Below, in pieces: positions 35,073 through 46,462 of a stretch of DNA of 64,000 nt. The notes below the pieces were generated by a model that was given only the letters and a program-made list of their open reading frames with translations, ran no database searches and was not told where the DNA came from. The DNA is from Ectocarpus siliculosus (lineage: Eukaryota; Sar; Phaeophyceae; Ectocarpales; Ectocarpaceae), in the NCBI GenBank assembly GCA_000310025.1, contig FN649757.1, positions 108,146-172,145 on the forward strand, in the 5' to 3' direction. Each line of letters begins with the position of its first letter. Position 1 is the stretch's first letter. The position numbers and the translations under genes were made by a program.

Positions 35073-35085
35073 CAGCAGCAGTATT
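35031..35085 (+). repeat. CAG microsatellite
   Basis: About 13 uninterrupted CAG units, a CAT interruption, then three more CAG. In one plus-strand frame (34985-35215) it gives an alanine run, but nothing else supports that frame. Confidence 0.95.
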
Positions 35086-35288
35086 AGGAACATTAAGCGG
35101 TCAAAACCAACATCTATTATGTACAAGCTGGTCCGGCCAAGAAGCCCACATTGTGTCAGATGGTCATAACTTTGCCGCATTTGCGATTCATCTCAAAGCA
35201 AAGACATTGCCGTGATCGGGAGACTCTGGCGCTGATGATGGAACTCTGTATCAGTTCATAGCGGAGGATTCTCAAATAGAAGCATATT

Positions 35289-35582
35289 TTGAGGCTTGAA
35301 ACCGTCAAAACAATCAACAATAAAAAAAAAAAAAGCGGCGAAATTACGCAATTCGGAGCGCATCAAGGCACATCACAGCAGCACACCTCTCTCGATAGCG
35401 CGCTGCGTATGGCTACGGACGCGCAGAACACCCAGCGGTGGGAGGGTACTTCTGCCCCTGTGATAAACCATGACAAGAGTGCAGATCGGTGGCGACTGGA
35501 GCTGAACTACACCCCCAAGAAGAAAAAAACTGCGAGGAAGAGGTCCGCATGGTACACCGCGCGCGAGGAGGCTGAAGCATGA
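35289..35582 (+). CDS. Small hypothetical ORF, lysine-rich
   Basis: 97 codons, beginning with a lysine run from an A-rich stretch and ending with a basic segment (NYTPKKKKTARKRSAW). I recognise no family, and there is no paralog or splice support. It could be an exon or chance. Listed only because its composition is less repetitive than neighbouring frames. Confidence 0.15.
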   Translation: MRLETVKTINNKKKKSGEITQFGAHQGTSQQHTSLDSALRMATDAQNTQRWEGTSAPVINHDKSADRWRLELNYTPKKKKTARKRSAWYTAREEAEA

Positions 35583-35739
35583 ACAAGTTGGTGGAGACTG
35601 AGTTGGGAGCAAGGCAACAACGGCAAGAAGATCAACCCAGGCACACAATCCGATGAACCCCGAAGCAACAGCTCCGGATCATCGCCGGCCGATGTCGAGC
35701 TTCCTCCAGGCAAGTTGAGCAATGAGTTGTACGAGTGGG

Positions 35740-36520
35740 TCTGGTATGCTGCTGTTCCGCGGACTGGCTCCGCCGCTGCTGTGGTCAAGAAGTCATGAAC
35801 ATGATACCACCGCTTCTGCTGCGCTCTGCATCTAGGACTAGGTGCTGCTACTGCTGTGTTCACCCCACTGCTGCCTATATTCGTGCAAGACTGCTGTACA
35901 ATGTACACTGCTGCTCTACAAGTACAGGCGCAGCCGCCATAATGCCGCCATGATGTTCACGTGCACAAGAAAACGGTCCGTGCTGTGAAGGTTTTTTAGC
36001 CCTGTCTGTTGCTGCCGAAGTAAGTGTGCTTGTACTGCTGCCTACCTGTGCATATGACTGCTGCACGACGTGCGCTGCTGCTGTACATGTTGTACAAGCA
36101 GCGCAGTTGCTGTGCAAGGGGCTGCTCCGTACGTAATATTTACTCGTAATTGTGATACAACCGCGGAATGCTTTATTTGTAGAAATTGAACCCATTTTGT
36201 CCCGTGCCTCCTGCTGTTTGGGGGTGTACTTGTACTGCGTGCCAGTACATGCGCGTACGTGCACGTCGGCCGCACAGCATGCACCACTGCTGTACAAGTA
36301 CGAGTACCACAGTCATTGGCTCAGAAGCTGCTTCGTATGCGTGTGTTGTAATTAAATTTACACCGTGCTACAAGACAAAACCACTGCTTGTTTTGAAGAG
36401 ATTCTGAACCAATTTTGTCCCCAAGTTTGCTGCTGCTGTTCGATGTGCACTGATGTCTGCATGCGTGAACGACTGCTGCACGACTTTCGTTGCTGCGCAG
36501 TCATTGTACCAGAGGCTGCT
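35740..36520 (+). repeat. Degenerate tandem repeats rich in CTGCTGTACAAGTAC
   Basis: CTGCTG, GTACAAGTAC and TTGTACTGC motifs recur. Two larger units, about 36150-36350 and 36350-36520, share a TGATACAA-like start, GAAATTGAACCCATTTTGTC versus GATTCTGAACCAATTTTGTC, and CTGCTGTTTG/CTGCTGTTCG. Diverged, noncoding. Confidence 0.45.
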
Positions 36521-36534
36521 CACACTGTGGAGGC

Positions 36535-36886
36535 ACGAGAGCACATTCTGGTGCTGTCCCCCAAGTTTCACCCGGAAGTTGCAGGCGTGGGAATCGAATA
36601 TTCGTGGGGGGTGTCGAAGCTCAAGTTTCGGCGGGAGCTCAACGATGAGATTCCGAACAACCTGCACAACAACATCTTGACATCCATGAACAGGGAGACG
36701 ATCCTTACGCTACCGCGGGTTCGCCGCTTCGCACGTCGCACGCGAGACTAATGCCGGGCATACTTCAAGCTCGAGAAGGATGCTGTAGGGGCCGAATCCA
36801 AGGACCGCATCGAGCAGATGCGCAAGTCCTGCAAAGCGCACCGCAACATCATTGACATGGAACCTGGCTTCATTGACAAGCAGTAG
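36535..36886 (+). pseudogene. C-terminal fragment of a DDE-type transposase
   Basis: The frame reads SPKFHPEVAGVGIEYSWGVS followed by KLKFRRELND, the pattern around the third catalytic acid (E of GIEYSWG) in eukaryotic DDE transposases of DNA transposons. TAA at 36749-36751 interrupts it, yet the same frame stays coding-like after the stop (CRAYFKLEKDAVG, then KDRIEQMRKSCKAHRNIID) up to TAG at 36884-36886. The first two catalytic Asp residues and inverted ends are not seen, so it is a dead fragment. The superfamily cannot be fixed from this piece. Confidence 0.65.
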
Positions 36887-37469
36887 ACTTTCTGTGGCCG
36901 GGCATTAGCGCTTCCTCGTGCATGGGTGGGGGTTGCGGCGGGAGAAGAATGCAGCCGGTCTTGATCTTAGCGGCAGCACCAGCTCCTCAAGTAGTTTTCG
37001 TTCTGTCGGTATTTGTGGCGTTACTTGTGTCATCGTTTGCGTGCTGACGGCGTATTGTTTGTTGTTGTCAAGTGCTCCACGATGCAACAATCGTGATGTA
37101 TTTCTGTGTCTAAGAATATGGTTACTTGGTACAAGTGCCTGTACTCTGGAATTTTTTTTCAACACACGGTGCGACGCACTGTACAGTATTGTACAACGGC
37201 GCTGGCGATGGAATGCCGGGGGTATGATCCTAAAGCCTTCGCAACATGGCCGAATCCTGAAGCACTCAAACCTCCATGAAGATTTCCATCACCAGAGCAA
37301 TAAAAATTTGCGTTGCTCAGGCGCTCTCGTCGAACTCCTTGTCAACGGCGCGAGGTATCAATCTCTGTCACAATCGGCCTTTCTTCCACTTCAAAAGTTT
37401 CCTCCGGGCTCGTTGAATCGTCACACGTGTTTCGCCCATTTTCCTCTCACGAAGGCAATTTTGAAAATT

Positions 37470-37746
37470 GGCCACGCGACGCTGATTTTTTCGAGTTAGA
37501 ACCTGAAAGTTTGAGACGTTGTTTGGAACAATCTCACCAAGACACCAATTGAAAACCCGAAGCTTTTTTTTTTTTTTTTGCCGACTTACACCCGTCTTTG
37601 TATTCCTGGAAAAGTGGAAGTTGGCCATATCTCGGGAAAAAAAGCAAAAAATGCTGGGGGTTTTCAATTGGCGTCTTGAGGAGAACGTCCCAAATCACGT
37701 GTCAAAAATTTAGGTTCTAACTCGAAAAATTCAGCGTCGCGTGGCC
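37470..37746. repeat. Foldback repeat with arms of about 92 bp
   Basis: Left arm 37470-37561 (GGCCACGCGACGCTGATTTT to CAATTGAAAACCC) and right arm 37656-37746 are reverse complements with a few mismatches. The loop is about 95 bp with a T-run at about 37566-37580. Confidence 0.85.
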
Positions 37747-37854
37747 ATATTGGCGAGTCCCGGCTGTCTTGGCCGGACCAGCTTGTAGGGTGTGTGTCAC
37801 ACGCTGTGTTTTTGGTCGGTTAGTCTAGTCTACATGGTACCAGTACAGCCGGCC

Positions 37855-38345
37855 GGCAACGTCAAACTCGGGTCGAGCCTCAATCCCTTGTTTTGGGTCT
37901 AAGGACCAGCCGAAGTCGTCCGTTTTCTTAAAAAGCATTTCTCATTCCTTTGGAACGTCGCATCCTCCCAATACTCTTATTTCTCGTATATTTTCTTGTT
38001 TGGCTAAAGAATACAACGACACATTACATATGGTACCTCGGTGTGGCCATTGGTGTGTCGAAATAAGCACTACATACCTCTCCCCAACGGCAGTACCACC
38101 TGTACCCCTCTACCACCCAAGGAAGCAACAGTACCAAACAAACGCACTGTTCAGCTAGGTAGGGGGGTAGGAACACGGAAGGAGCAGCAGTGGGACGCTT
38201 CTGATTGGGGACTCTCCTTCAGCTACCCCTTGGTTCATATGTCTTGGGGGTATCGCACCACCGCCATGTTTCTCATTGGGTGGGACGTTTCTTATGTTCT
38301 GGCCGAGATTGAGCTGTCCTTTATTCATATTTTTCGTAAGCATTT
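37855..38345 (+). repeat. Dispersed repeat family, copy 2 of 3
   Basis: Same blocks as 31955-32470 (CTCGGGTCGAGCCTCAATCC, GGACCAGCCGAAGTCG, GTCTTGGGGGTATCGCAC, CGAGATTGAGCTGTCC). Noncoding. Confidence 0.8.
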
Positions 38346-38703
38346 GAGTTTATTTTTCTTGACAGATTTTTTGCGGGCCCATACTGGACGTCTCTCCGAC
38401 ATCCTCTGCTCGTCGAAAGTTGGTTGAAAGTTAGTTTCAAGCTTAGACTATGCCCATCAAGCATTCAGTGGCCATGCTTGCAGGATGATAGACAGTCATC
38501 GTCAATGAGGTTCCGGCGTGTGAACCTGGCCCATACTACTGTACCTCGAAAGCCCATAACTCCCTGGCCCTACCCTCTATGGCGGCATTAAGTCGCTGCT
38601 GTATGAAACTTGCGCACTACTCCAGGCTGTTCCAAATACCCTTTCTCGCAATACACGCCGCCTTCCACCGCTGTCTTGGTGTGAATAGGGTTGGTGTGGA
38701 TCT

Positions 38704-39006
38704 TCAATCCGCGGCTAAACGGCCTCCCTCTTCCTCCAACAATACCAAATCGACAAGACGAAGCATCCCGCCGCCCGCCGCATAAGAAGCGCAACAACAG
38801 ACACCGTCTCGGTTTCGCGTCCTTTGCTCTATTGCTCTTAGCATTTCGTTCTCGTTCTCCCCCCCCACGCAGGCGGGTTCGAAGGCTGCTGGTGCTCCAA
38901 CTGTTGCGGTTGCTGCGTCTGCGGCTGCTTCTGAGGCACGCAACTGCCGTTCCTGCTGCTGTCCCTTCGCCCTTCTTTTTTCGCCTCCCTCGCGCCGCTC
39001 AACCAT
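38704..39006 (-). CDS. Coding-like minus-strand segment downstream of the 39-45 kb gene
   Basis: An open frame starting ATG after a CAG: a basic, glutamine- and alanine-rich stretch (KRRAKGQQQERQLRASEAAA), then NEMLRAIEQRTRNRDG, ending ...EEEGGRLAAD. Composition fits the GC-rich gene upstream on the same strand, and it could be a further 3' exon if the stop at 39090 is bypassed by splicing. The opposite strand is also open but Pro/Leu/Arg-rich. Uncertain. Confidence 0.25.
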   Translation of the reverse strand: MVERREGGEKRRAKGQQQERQLRASEAAADAATATVGAPAAFEPACVGGENENEMLRAIEQRTRNRDGVCCCASYAAGGGMLRLVDLVLLEEEGGRLAAD

Positions 39007-39089
39007 TTGCTGTTACTCCCCTTCCTCTCGCCCCTGATGCTGCCGGGCGAGCGCCTGCCGGTCTTCTCTCTGCCGCGTGAGGTCTCCCC

Positions 39090-39419
39090 TTAGATTGCCG
39101 ACCCGGCGCCAAAGACGCCCCCCAAGACATCTTCTTCCCGCGCGCTCAAAGAGTCCAGGGTAATTACGCATCCCCCGCTGCTGCCGCCGCCGCCGCCGCC
39201 ACCAACATCGGCATCTGGCCGTATCGGAGGTCCGGGCGCGGCTGCCGAACTGTGGCGTTGCTCCATCGTCCTCAAGATTGTTAGCTCCCTATCGAGAGCG
39301 GAAGGACTGGAGTTCTTGTAGCCTGTACTTGTAGGCGGCCGCAGAACGGTACAGAACAGGTAGGTGGTGAGGTGGATGTAGCAGCGTTCTAGGTTTCGCT
39401 CGTCGGGTGAGTGTGGCCC
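39090..39419 (-). CDS. Probable last coding exon of the minus-strand gene
   Basis: 330 nt open from an acceptor (GCTATAG) to TAA at 39090-39092. It reads HSPDERNLERCYIHLTTYLF, then SALDRELTILRTMEQRHS, a poly-Gly run and VITLDSLSAREEDVLGGVFG. A second frame (AAAYKYRLQELQSFRSR then stop) overlaps its first third and is the alternative. Confidence 0.5.
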   Translation of the reverse strand, partial: GPHSPDERNLERCYIHLTTYLFCTVLRPPTSTGYKNSSPSALDRELTILRTMEQRHSSAAAPGPPIRPDADVGGGGGGGSSGGCVITLDSLSAREEDVLGGVFGAGSAI

Positions 39420-42400
39420 CTATAGCGAGCAAGAATCAACAATCGTACTCCCCACAGCCGAACACGCGCTCCTCGTGATCGATGCACGTGGGTGATCGGG
39501 GACCGGACATCAAACTCAAGCCGTTTGGGAACACGTTTCAAAATTTCACCAGCACCCCTGAGCGGGGAAAGGCACAAGGCCAGGACAGGGCAGGAGAGGG
39601 CGACAGCAAGGGGCACGGTATGCACGGAGATGGGAGGAGTCATTTCCCCGCTTCAGGCCTCTGCGGTCGTTCGATTCCTGACCGGCTCGTCCGTCAGCAT
39701 CACAAAGAATGAAGACATTGATCGGCTGAACGGGGCGATAAAGCGAAGATATTGCCGTAGCCAGCCGCTTGTCTATCAAGCCACCAAAAAAACGAGGATG
39801 TCGAATAACGCATCCTGCCCCCCGCGGGTTCCCTTATTGGTCGTGACGTACCTACGGCGAGCAGTGCGCTCATCCAGCGTGCCGTACAGCGCCGGTGTCC
39901 TCTCCGCCTTCGCGCTAGCCACCTGGCAGGAGTGACATCGCCATGCACGGCAAAGTTACACCAAGAGGATCAGCACGTCTGCATTGACGCATCCACAAGA
40001 CAGGTCTTGGAAAAGAGAACAGATCCGCGCGCCTCCGACACACGGGACCGAGAGAGTACTTACCTTCGTACGTATGTAAACAAAAGAATCTCGGCAAACA
40101 TTTGGCATTTCGCCTCCCGAAACACATTAGCACGAAAAACTAACGGCGTGCTGATCACGTATCCATCACATCACCTGGTGGATGAACCTCAAAACGTCGG
40201 GCGAAGGCGGCAGCAGGCCCTTCGGATTCTCCACCGGAGCGGCGCGCGCAAACGCCTTGACGAGGGACACAGAAACCCGGGCCACTCCTCAAACCGCGGG
40301 GACGACGGGGACGCCGCCGGTCGTGTTTCCGTTGCCGCCGCTGCCGCCTCTGCCGCCGCTGCCGCCACTGCAGTCATTGCCACTGCCACGACAACCTCTG
40401 ACTCTGCCAACGCTGATGGGTCTTCGCCCGCGGTCGACTCATGCGTGTCCTCCAGGTCGGACTCGACGTTGTCCTCGAATTCGGCGGCGCCAGCGATAGC
40501 ATCCTCCCTCACCGCCGCCGCCGTGTCTTCCGGGCCACTGCCGCCGTCACCGCCGGCGCGCGTTCCGTCGTCCGCGGCCACCGACGTCTCGGGACCTCCT
40601 GCCGCCGACGCCGAGGGGCGGAGGGAAGACGGGGATGCCTGCGTCTCGTCGCCTTCGTATCCTCCCCGTGCGGCAGGGCTGGATGCCGTCGCGGGTGGCG
40701 GCGGCGGTGGCGGTAGAGGTAGAGGTTACACCCAGAGTGGGTAGCGCAGAAGCCCGCGGTTCTGCATGGAGACCGCGTGCTCTCCAGGCGGAACTGAGAG
40801 GAAAGCCTTCGGCGGCAGTGGTGGTGCGGCGGTGGTGCGGCGGCGGAAACACAAAAGGGGTTCCATGGTAAGGTCAAAGAGAGCGAAGAATGAATGAAGC
40901 ATTCCAAACGGCGGCAAGGGTGATCTTGAAACAGCCTCAGCTTGCCACGTTGGTGGTACACGGGAGGGGGTACGCCGTTCTGTAGGGAAGAGGGAACAAG
41001 CGCGCGAGGCTCCAACCAAGCACATAAAAGAGGCCTGCTAAGTGAAAATTCACAAACGTTGAGGCATGCAGCCTGGGCTTGACTGAGTTGAGCAGACACA
41101 AGACCGGGCGCACAACAAAAGAACACGACGACCAGGTGCTGAAATGGTACATACATACTGTACGGGAGGCGGAAAAACTCACGGCGAAGTTGCCCCGCCT
41201 GTCGCGGTGGTGCTCGGCGATGGTGTCCCTCTTCGGGGTGACCTCGTCCGAGGCGATCCTGGCGTGGTCGTACTCGAGCATGCCGAGCGGGATCTGGAAG
41301 GGCCACCCCGCCACCACGGCCATGGGCTGCTCCCAGAATTGCCTGCTTAATTGCGGGCCCAAGTGACACGAAACGAAAAAGAAAACGACTCAGAAAATAA
41401 TAGCAAGGCAGTGACACTACAGACGAGCATGGCCGCGAGCGGCGATGCATGAGCCGGCAAGCAACAACAGTTTGAACACGCCAGCATCAAACAACGCCAA
41501 CCCACTGTCCAAGGAAAGCAACAACGGCAACAACAACAACAACAACAAAAACAACAACAACAAAATCCAACCCCATTCGCACACGGACGCGAGAGGGGGG
41601 TGGCAGATGTAGCAAGTCGGGGGCACCCTCCACTCCTTCATCCCCACCACCCTCTCGTCCTTTCCCCAGGTGCTGCTGCCGCCCTTCCCCACACCCTTCC
41701 CATTGGAGACACCTGCAACGGCACCGCCGCCGGAACCCGCACCGCTGCCCGCACCATCTTCCTTGCCCTCCTCCTCCGTCTCGTCCTGCATGTCCTCGAG
41801 ATCCTCAGACGAGACCCTCTGACGCACGTGCTAGCGGCCCGACACCTTCGCCGCCGCGGCTAGAGCGGACGGGCTTCCGCGCCGCCCTCCCACGCCATTT
41901 GAATTGTTCCTCTTCCTTCTACTTCTTGCCGTGCCAGGCCCGATGCAGGTGGTGCATATTCGCGTCGAGTGTGAGCGAGTGCTGCAGGGCGTCCGGCCTC
42001 GGCCAGCATCGCCACGGGCCCACCGGACGCGGTGCCCGTGCCGGGGCCCGGCGAAGGAGGCGCGAGACCGCCGCCAGGAAGTCAGCCTCCGGTGCGTCTG
42101 CGGGTAGACATGAAGAGTTTGGTGCTGGCACGTAGGAAACGTGAGCGGTGGGGGGGTAGAGCCACAAAACACGAGTTGGGTGTGGGCGAGGGAGGCGAGG
42201 GGGGGGGGTGCATGATGAGGGTACGTACGGCGAAGAAGTCGATCCTCAACATTGCCTCGTTGGGTTTCGTGGCTTTCTTTTCTATGTTGTTGCTGCCATT
42301 AGTGTGCGGAACATAATTAGGAGGAGGCTTCTCCTGACTCAAAAGAATCGCGGAATTCCACGACGCGTTGCATTGGGGTCAAGAAAGAGCATAGAAGGTA

Positions 42401-45400
42401 TCAAATCGATACGCAGGGTGCCGGCGGCGGCCGAGAAGTCAAGGGGCCCAAATCCGCTGCGGTTCGGGTGTGACAAGGCGTCGGCAGAAGCTCATAAACC
42501 TCAGCCGAGACATCAAGATGCCGGTTACCCGCTCTCGACCCCTGGAAAAAAGCCTCCCAAAGTTTCACGCACGTTGTCGATTACTACCGGAACCGCGATG
42601 AATCACCCAACAAAGGCACCCCGCCATGGGGTCCAGACTCTCGGACTGCGGGATACGAAACCAACCCCAACGCGCGAGACGGCAAGGAATAGGCCGCAAC
42701 ACACCAGGAACATGAGAAACGTTCTTCGAAGAAAGCAAGCAGGGGTTGTCATCTACGAGAGATACCGATCGGCGGTCGCTGCCGTCCTATTTGCGCCAGC
42801 TTCGCCCTTTCTTCGCTTGGTTGCGGCGGTCCCACGAGAGCAAGAGCCGCGAGACTGCGTCCTTGACCCCGAGGCGAAGGCTTTCCCGACCATCACCGGC
42901 GGGAAAGGTTGGTACACCTGCGCGGGTACACACGGGGGTACCCGGTATGATATGAAGGGTTGTGGTGTTGTCGGCCATTGTACTCTACGACGTGTCTCGA
43001 TAGTTGATTAGGCTGGACGCCCTCTCGTGATGGCAGATGTTTCCAGCTAGCAAAGGTGCTAAGCGGTTCGGTTGTTTCCTGTGCAGAGAGCGTCGGAAAT
43101 GAACTACACGCAACACGGTGAATACCGTTGCACCCGGCCCCCCCAGTCTCCCTCTGAAGCTGCATATATCTCTCTTTTCAATCTCTCCGTTTCTCTCTCT
43201 CACGCTGCCGACGCTCTCTCTCCCACACAAATACTCACCCTGGCACGAAGCTCCCTAGCCGGAAGGGTGCGCCCGCAGGTCAAGCTCAGCCGCCGGCACC
43301 GTTCGCACGGGGTCGCGCTGTCGCAGTCCTTCCGCCTGCGCGTGCAGTAGTCGCAGCTCCACCGGAGGTTTCCCTCGGCCTGTGGTTTCCGCCAATCGAA
43401 GGGTGATCAAACGCGCGGACAACTGAGACCACGGCTCGAGGGCCGGTGTGCTGTGTCGTCGACGATTTGTTTGCGTTGGTTCGGCCGGCGCGGCGTCCGA
43501 TTTGCTGGTCTTCAACGCACGCGAGGCCGACCAGGAGACCCTTGTCTGTACAAACATCATGTTTTGAGGTAGCTGTGGGGTCGATTGAGGCCACGAAGGC
43601 GAAGGTCGTGTGTGAAAGCGCGGAGTCGGACACAAAACGAAAGGACTCTACGCTCCTATGTACAAATCCAACAAAGCGTAGAACGCTGCAACGACACACT
43701 GGGCTTCCTGTAGCCCCTCCCGGTCGTCTAACGCCCATCCAACCCCAAACCGGATTTTGGCACTAGAAGGCACTCTCACCTCATCCTTAAAGCGAGCGAA
43801 AAAAACGAACGGGTCCCTCTCACGACCGCCGCCGCGGCCGCCGTCCCCCTTTCTCCCCGCGCCACCACCATCGCCGATACCGCCCACGACGGGGTGGTCC
43901 CTCCCCCCCGCACGCACTCCGTCCACCCACTCGTCCGAGCTGCAACAAGCACCGTCGATAAAGGAAGAGGCGTACGACTTGGCGGCGCCGGCGTCCGCGC
44001 GCCTCAGCTCGTTCACCCATGACATAAACGCCGGCGATCGCACGAACTCCCGCACCCGTTCCGCCAGGACGCCGGACGGGCTCCACCGTGGCTTCGCATG
44101 TGTCAGGCAACAGGTTGCCGGTCCCATCCAGCTCCGTGTCAACCCTGCCGTGATCGCTGCCAGAGGTGGCACCGCCAAAGGGTCTAATGACGCTACCGCC
44201 GCTGCCGCCGCCTCTAGAAGAGTCGCCATCGCCTTTCACGTCCACATCCGCCTTCGGGGGCACCTCGTCAGGCGGCACGGTTGCTGCGGCTGCCTTACCC
44301 GTAGTCGTTCGCTGTCGTTTTCCCGTTCTCCCGTGGCTCCTCTCCAGTTCCTCCCCATCCTTGCCGCGTCCATGGCCACCCCTGTCGGCATGACCGTCCG
44401 ACGTGTTCTCCGGCTCAGCTCCACCGGAAACGGGCGGCGGCGGGCGAGCTCGTTTCCGCGCCTTCTGTAGTCCTACGCCCCCCTCTTCCTCTTCCTCTTC
44501 CTCTTCTTCCTCCTCCTCCTCATCTCCCCCTTTGATGTGCCCTGCTTGTCTATCTCCTGGCATATCTACTCCGTTATCTCCCGCCCCTGTTCCTGACGAC
44601 TTGTCGAGTTCTTCCTGCTGGCCTCCCTCCCACCACGCTGCAGCAATCCCCTCGTCCACCATCGACGCGGCATCAGCGCCAATCTCACCAGTTGCAGTCC
44701 CCGCCGCCGCCGCCCCCCCGCGCAGCCCGTACAGCCGAGCGTACGCCACCCGCGCGAAATAATATGCGCCCCTTCACCAGCCGGACGGCGTCCGGCGACA
44801 AGCAGGCCAGCAAGTGGGGGTACCGATCCTCGTGGGCGCTACCACCTTCGCCGAAGCCAGCACCGCGGCTGTCGCTGACTCTCAAGGCCAACGTTATTCG
44901 TTCTTCGCCATCTCGCCCGATTGTCGACCCCCCACGTATACAACCGCCAGCCACACCACCACCACCACCACCACCACCACCACCCCCATGACCACCGCCG
45001 CCGTCCCCGCTGTCCCCGACTTCACCGTCACCCCTCCGAGGGCCATCACGATCGGCATCGGTGCCAGCGCACCCCCCGCTGACCTCCCCACCAGCATCGG
45101 CATCTGGAAGGCGGGCACCGTCAAGGCCGGCCCGCCGACGCACCATCGAGGCCTGACCGGAGAGCAGACACATCAGCCGCAGGGGGTCCTCGAGTGCGTC
45201 GTCTCCGCACCCCTCCTCTTCAGCAGCGCCAGGAGCGCCGGAAGCAGCACCGCCGCCTTCAGCCCCTTCTTTCACCCTCTCCGTGCCCGTTTACGGCCGC
45301 AACATTCTCCTGGAGGTGTTGCCGCCGCCGCTGCCGCTGCCGATTTCAACGCCGGTGCCGGTCCGCTGTCACCGGCGGTGGCCGCGGTGCTCCTGGCTCG

Positions 45401-45570
45401 CGCGCTGCCACCAAAACCGCCGCTGTCGCCTTCGCTGCACTTTCCGTCTCCGCTGACGCTTGTCGGCGTCTTGCACGAGGGCGAGGGGTCTATGGCCGTG
45501 ACACTCGCTCCGGGCCCGCGCGACCTCCGCGCTGGAAGCGCGAGGACACGGTCGTGCACCTGATGCGCTT
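39090..45570 (-). CDS. Multi-exon gene with a Zn2Cys6 domain (possibly two genes)
   Basis: GC-rich minus-strand gene model built from exon-like blocks. Upstream part (45570-43780): Ser/Gly/Ala-rich stretch, SPDAVRLVKGRILF, a frame change, ARVAYARLYGLRGG, an acidic poly-Glu run (about 44500), a basic KARKRARPPPP, then ERVREFVRSPAFMSWVNELR and RDPFVFFARFKDE with donor GTGAGA at 43780. Next, the Zn2Cys6 exon 43239-43379, phase-compatible with that donor. Then blocks at 42097-41923 (DALQHSLTLDANMHHLHRAW), 41818-about 41590 (acidic), 41342-41183, about 40290-40175 (LLPPSPDVLRFIHQ, donor GTGATG) and a last exon 39419-39090. Known of the domain: sequence-specific DNA binding. A Zn cluster in mid-protein would be unusual, so a separate upstream gene (45570-43780) is the main alternative. 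Confidence 0.5.
41183..41342 (-). CDS. Conserved-looking exon of the minus-strand gene
   Basis: 160 nt between AAGCAG and donor GTGAGT. It reads QFWEQPMAVVAGWPFQIP, then LGMLEYDHARIASDEVTPKR and DTIAEHHRDRRGNFA. Balanced composition and good splice sites make it one of the best-supported exons of this gene. I do not recognise the domain. Confidence 0.6.
43239..43379 (-). CDS. Zn2Cys6 DNA-binding exon (divergent from A/B/C)
   Basis: 141 nt (47 codons), acceptor ACCACAG, donor AGG|GTGAGT, both phase 0. It encodes CDYCTRRRKDC, then DSATPCERCRRLSLTCGR: spacing C-x2-C-x6-C-x5-C-x2-C-x6-C, i.e. all six zinc ligands of the fungal-type binuclear cluster, with the basic loop RRRK. Unlike copies B and C the cluster is not split by an intron, and surrounding residues differ, so this is a separate subfamily. 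Confidence 0.85.
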
Positions 45571-46462
45571 CACACGCACGAGCGGAACGGTTAGGTGAGG
45601 CGAGACCGGAGGAAGCGAGACGAGACGAGAACAGAGAGCAGAACAAATGGTGACGAGGAGGGGTGACCAGAACCTGATGAAACATTTCGAAGTTGCATGT
45701 CTGGGCGGATGACGGCAGCTTGGTTGTTCAAACTGGGGATCATTGGACATTCAGAAACGTCGTTGGCTATCATTCCGATGATGACCTAAGTTATTACACG
45801 AACGAAATGCACACAGCTGTTTTGAACATCTCACAGAGGGACAAGTTGTGTTCGGACCAGTTTATCCACCGCGCAGCGCTCTTATACCATAGAAATAGGC
45901 CTTCAGCACATAGAGCCGTCAGTGTGTCAGTCGTCAGTGCGTCAGTACAGCCGCGCATACATATTTGTAGTCGTACTTTGAGAGCGGGTTTCGGTTCTCT
46001 TCCACACTTCTCTCACCCATCCCCATAAATCCAGCCAGTTCCCGCCACATTGGTGGATGTCCCCCCTCGAGCCTCGAGTCTATGTCGTCCCCTCCCTTGT
46101 CTGAGAGGGCAGCTGTATGTGGCGGGACCCCCCACGTCCTGCCTGACAGGTAGGGTCCATCCGAAGGGAGGTCGACAACGGAGGTCTATGTTCAACACTA
46201 CGAACGAGTAGTAACGAGGAATCTACTGTGCCACTAGAACACTCTGACAGGTAATGCCGAATTTTTTTTTACCGCACCCGGGCCTTCGGCCCGTGGTGCG
46301 CTTTTCCAACATTCCTTGCAAAAAGTGCGGGGCCATACCAGCGCACCCCTTATAAAGAGAACGCGGTCGTCCTTGGCATTGTAGCGACACATGTACACTA
46401 CAGTCACACACATACAGAGGTACGGCCCCTGTTTCGTCTCCGTACATACGTAGCATACATGT
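45571..46462. other. Region between the minus-strand gene and copy B
   Basis: Divergent intergenic region. A copy of the CCAGTTCCCGCC upstream motif lies at about 46028-46042. No exon supported. The stretch at 46255-46460 is unremarkable. Confidence 0.4.

Noticed and set aside
39932-40744. 270-codon plus-strand frame, Ala/Ser/Thr-rich
   Set aside because: Low complexity and antisense to minus-strand blocks with splice support (LLPPSPDVLRFIHQ).
42208-43011. 267-codon plus-strand open frame
   Set aside because: Long, but antisense to the GC-rich minus-strand gene. No recognisable motif and no paralog; composition basic and Pro-rich as expected by chance in this sequence.
43757-45563. Two long plus-strand Pro/Ser/Thr-rich frames
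   Set aside because: Antisense of the minus-strand gene; a consequence of GC-rich trinucleotide bias.
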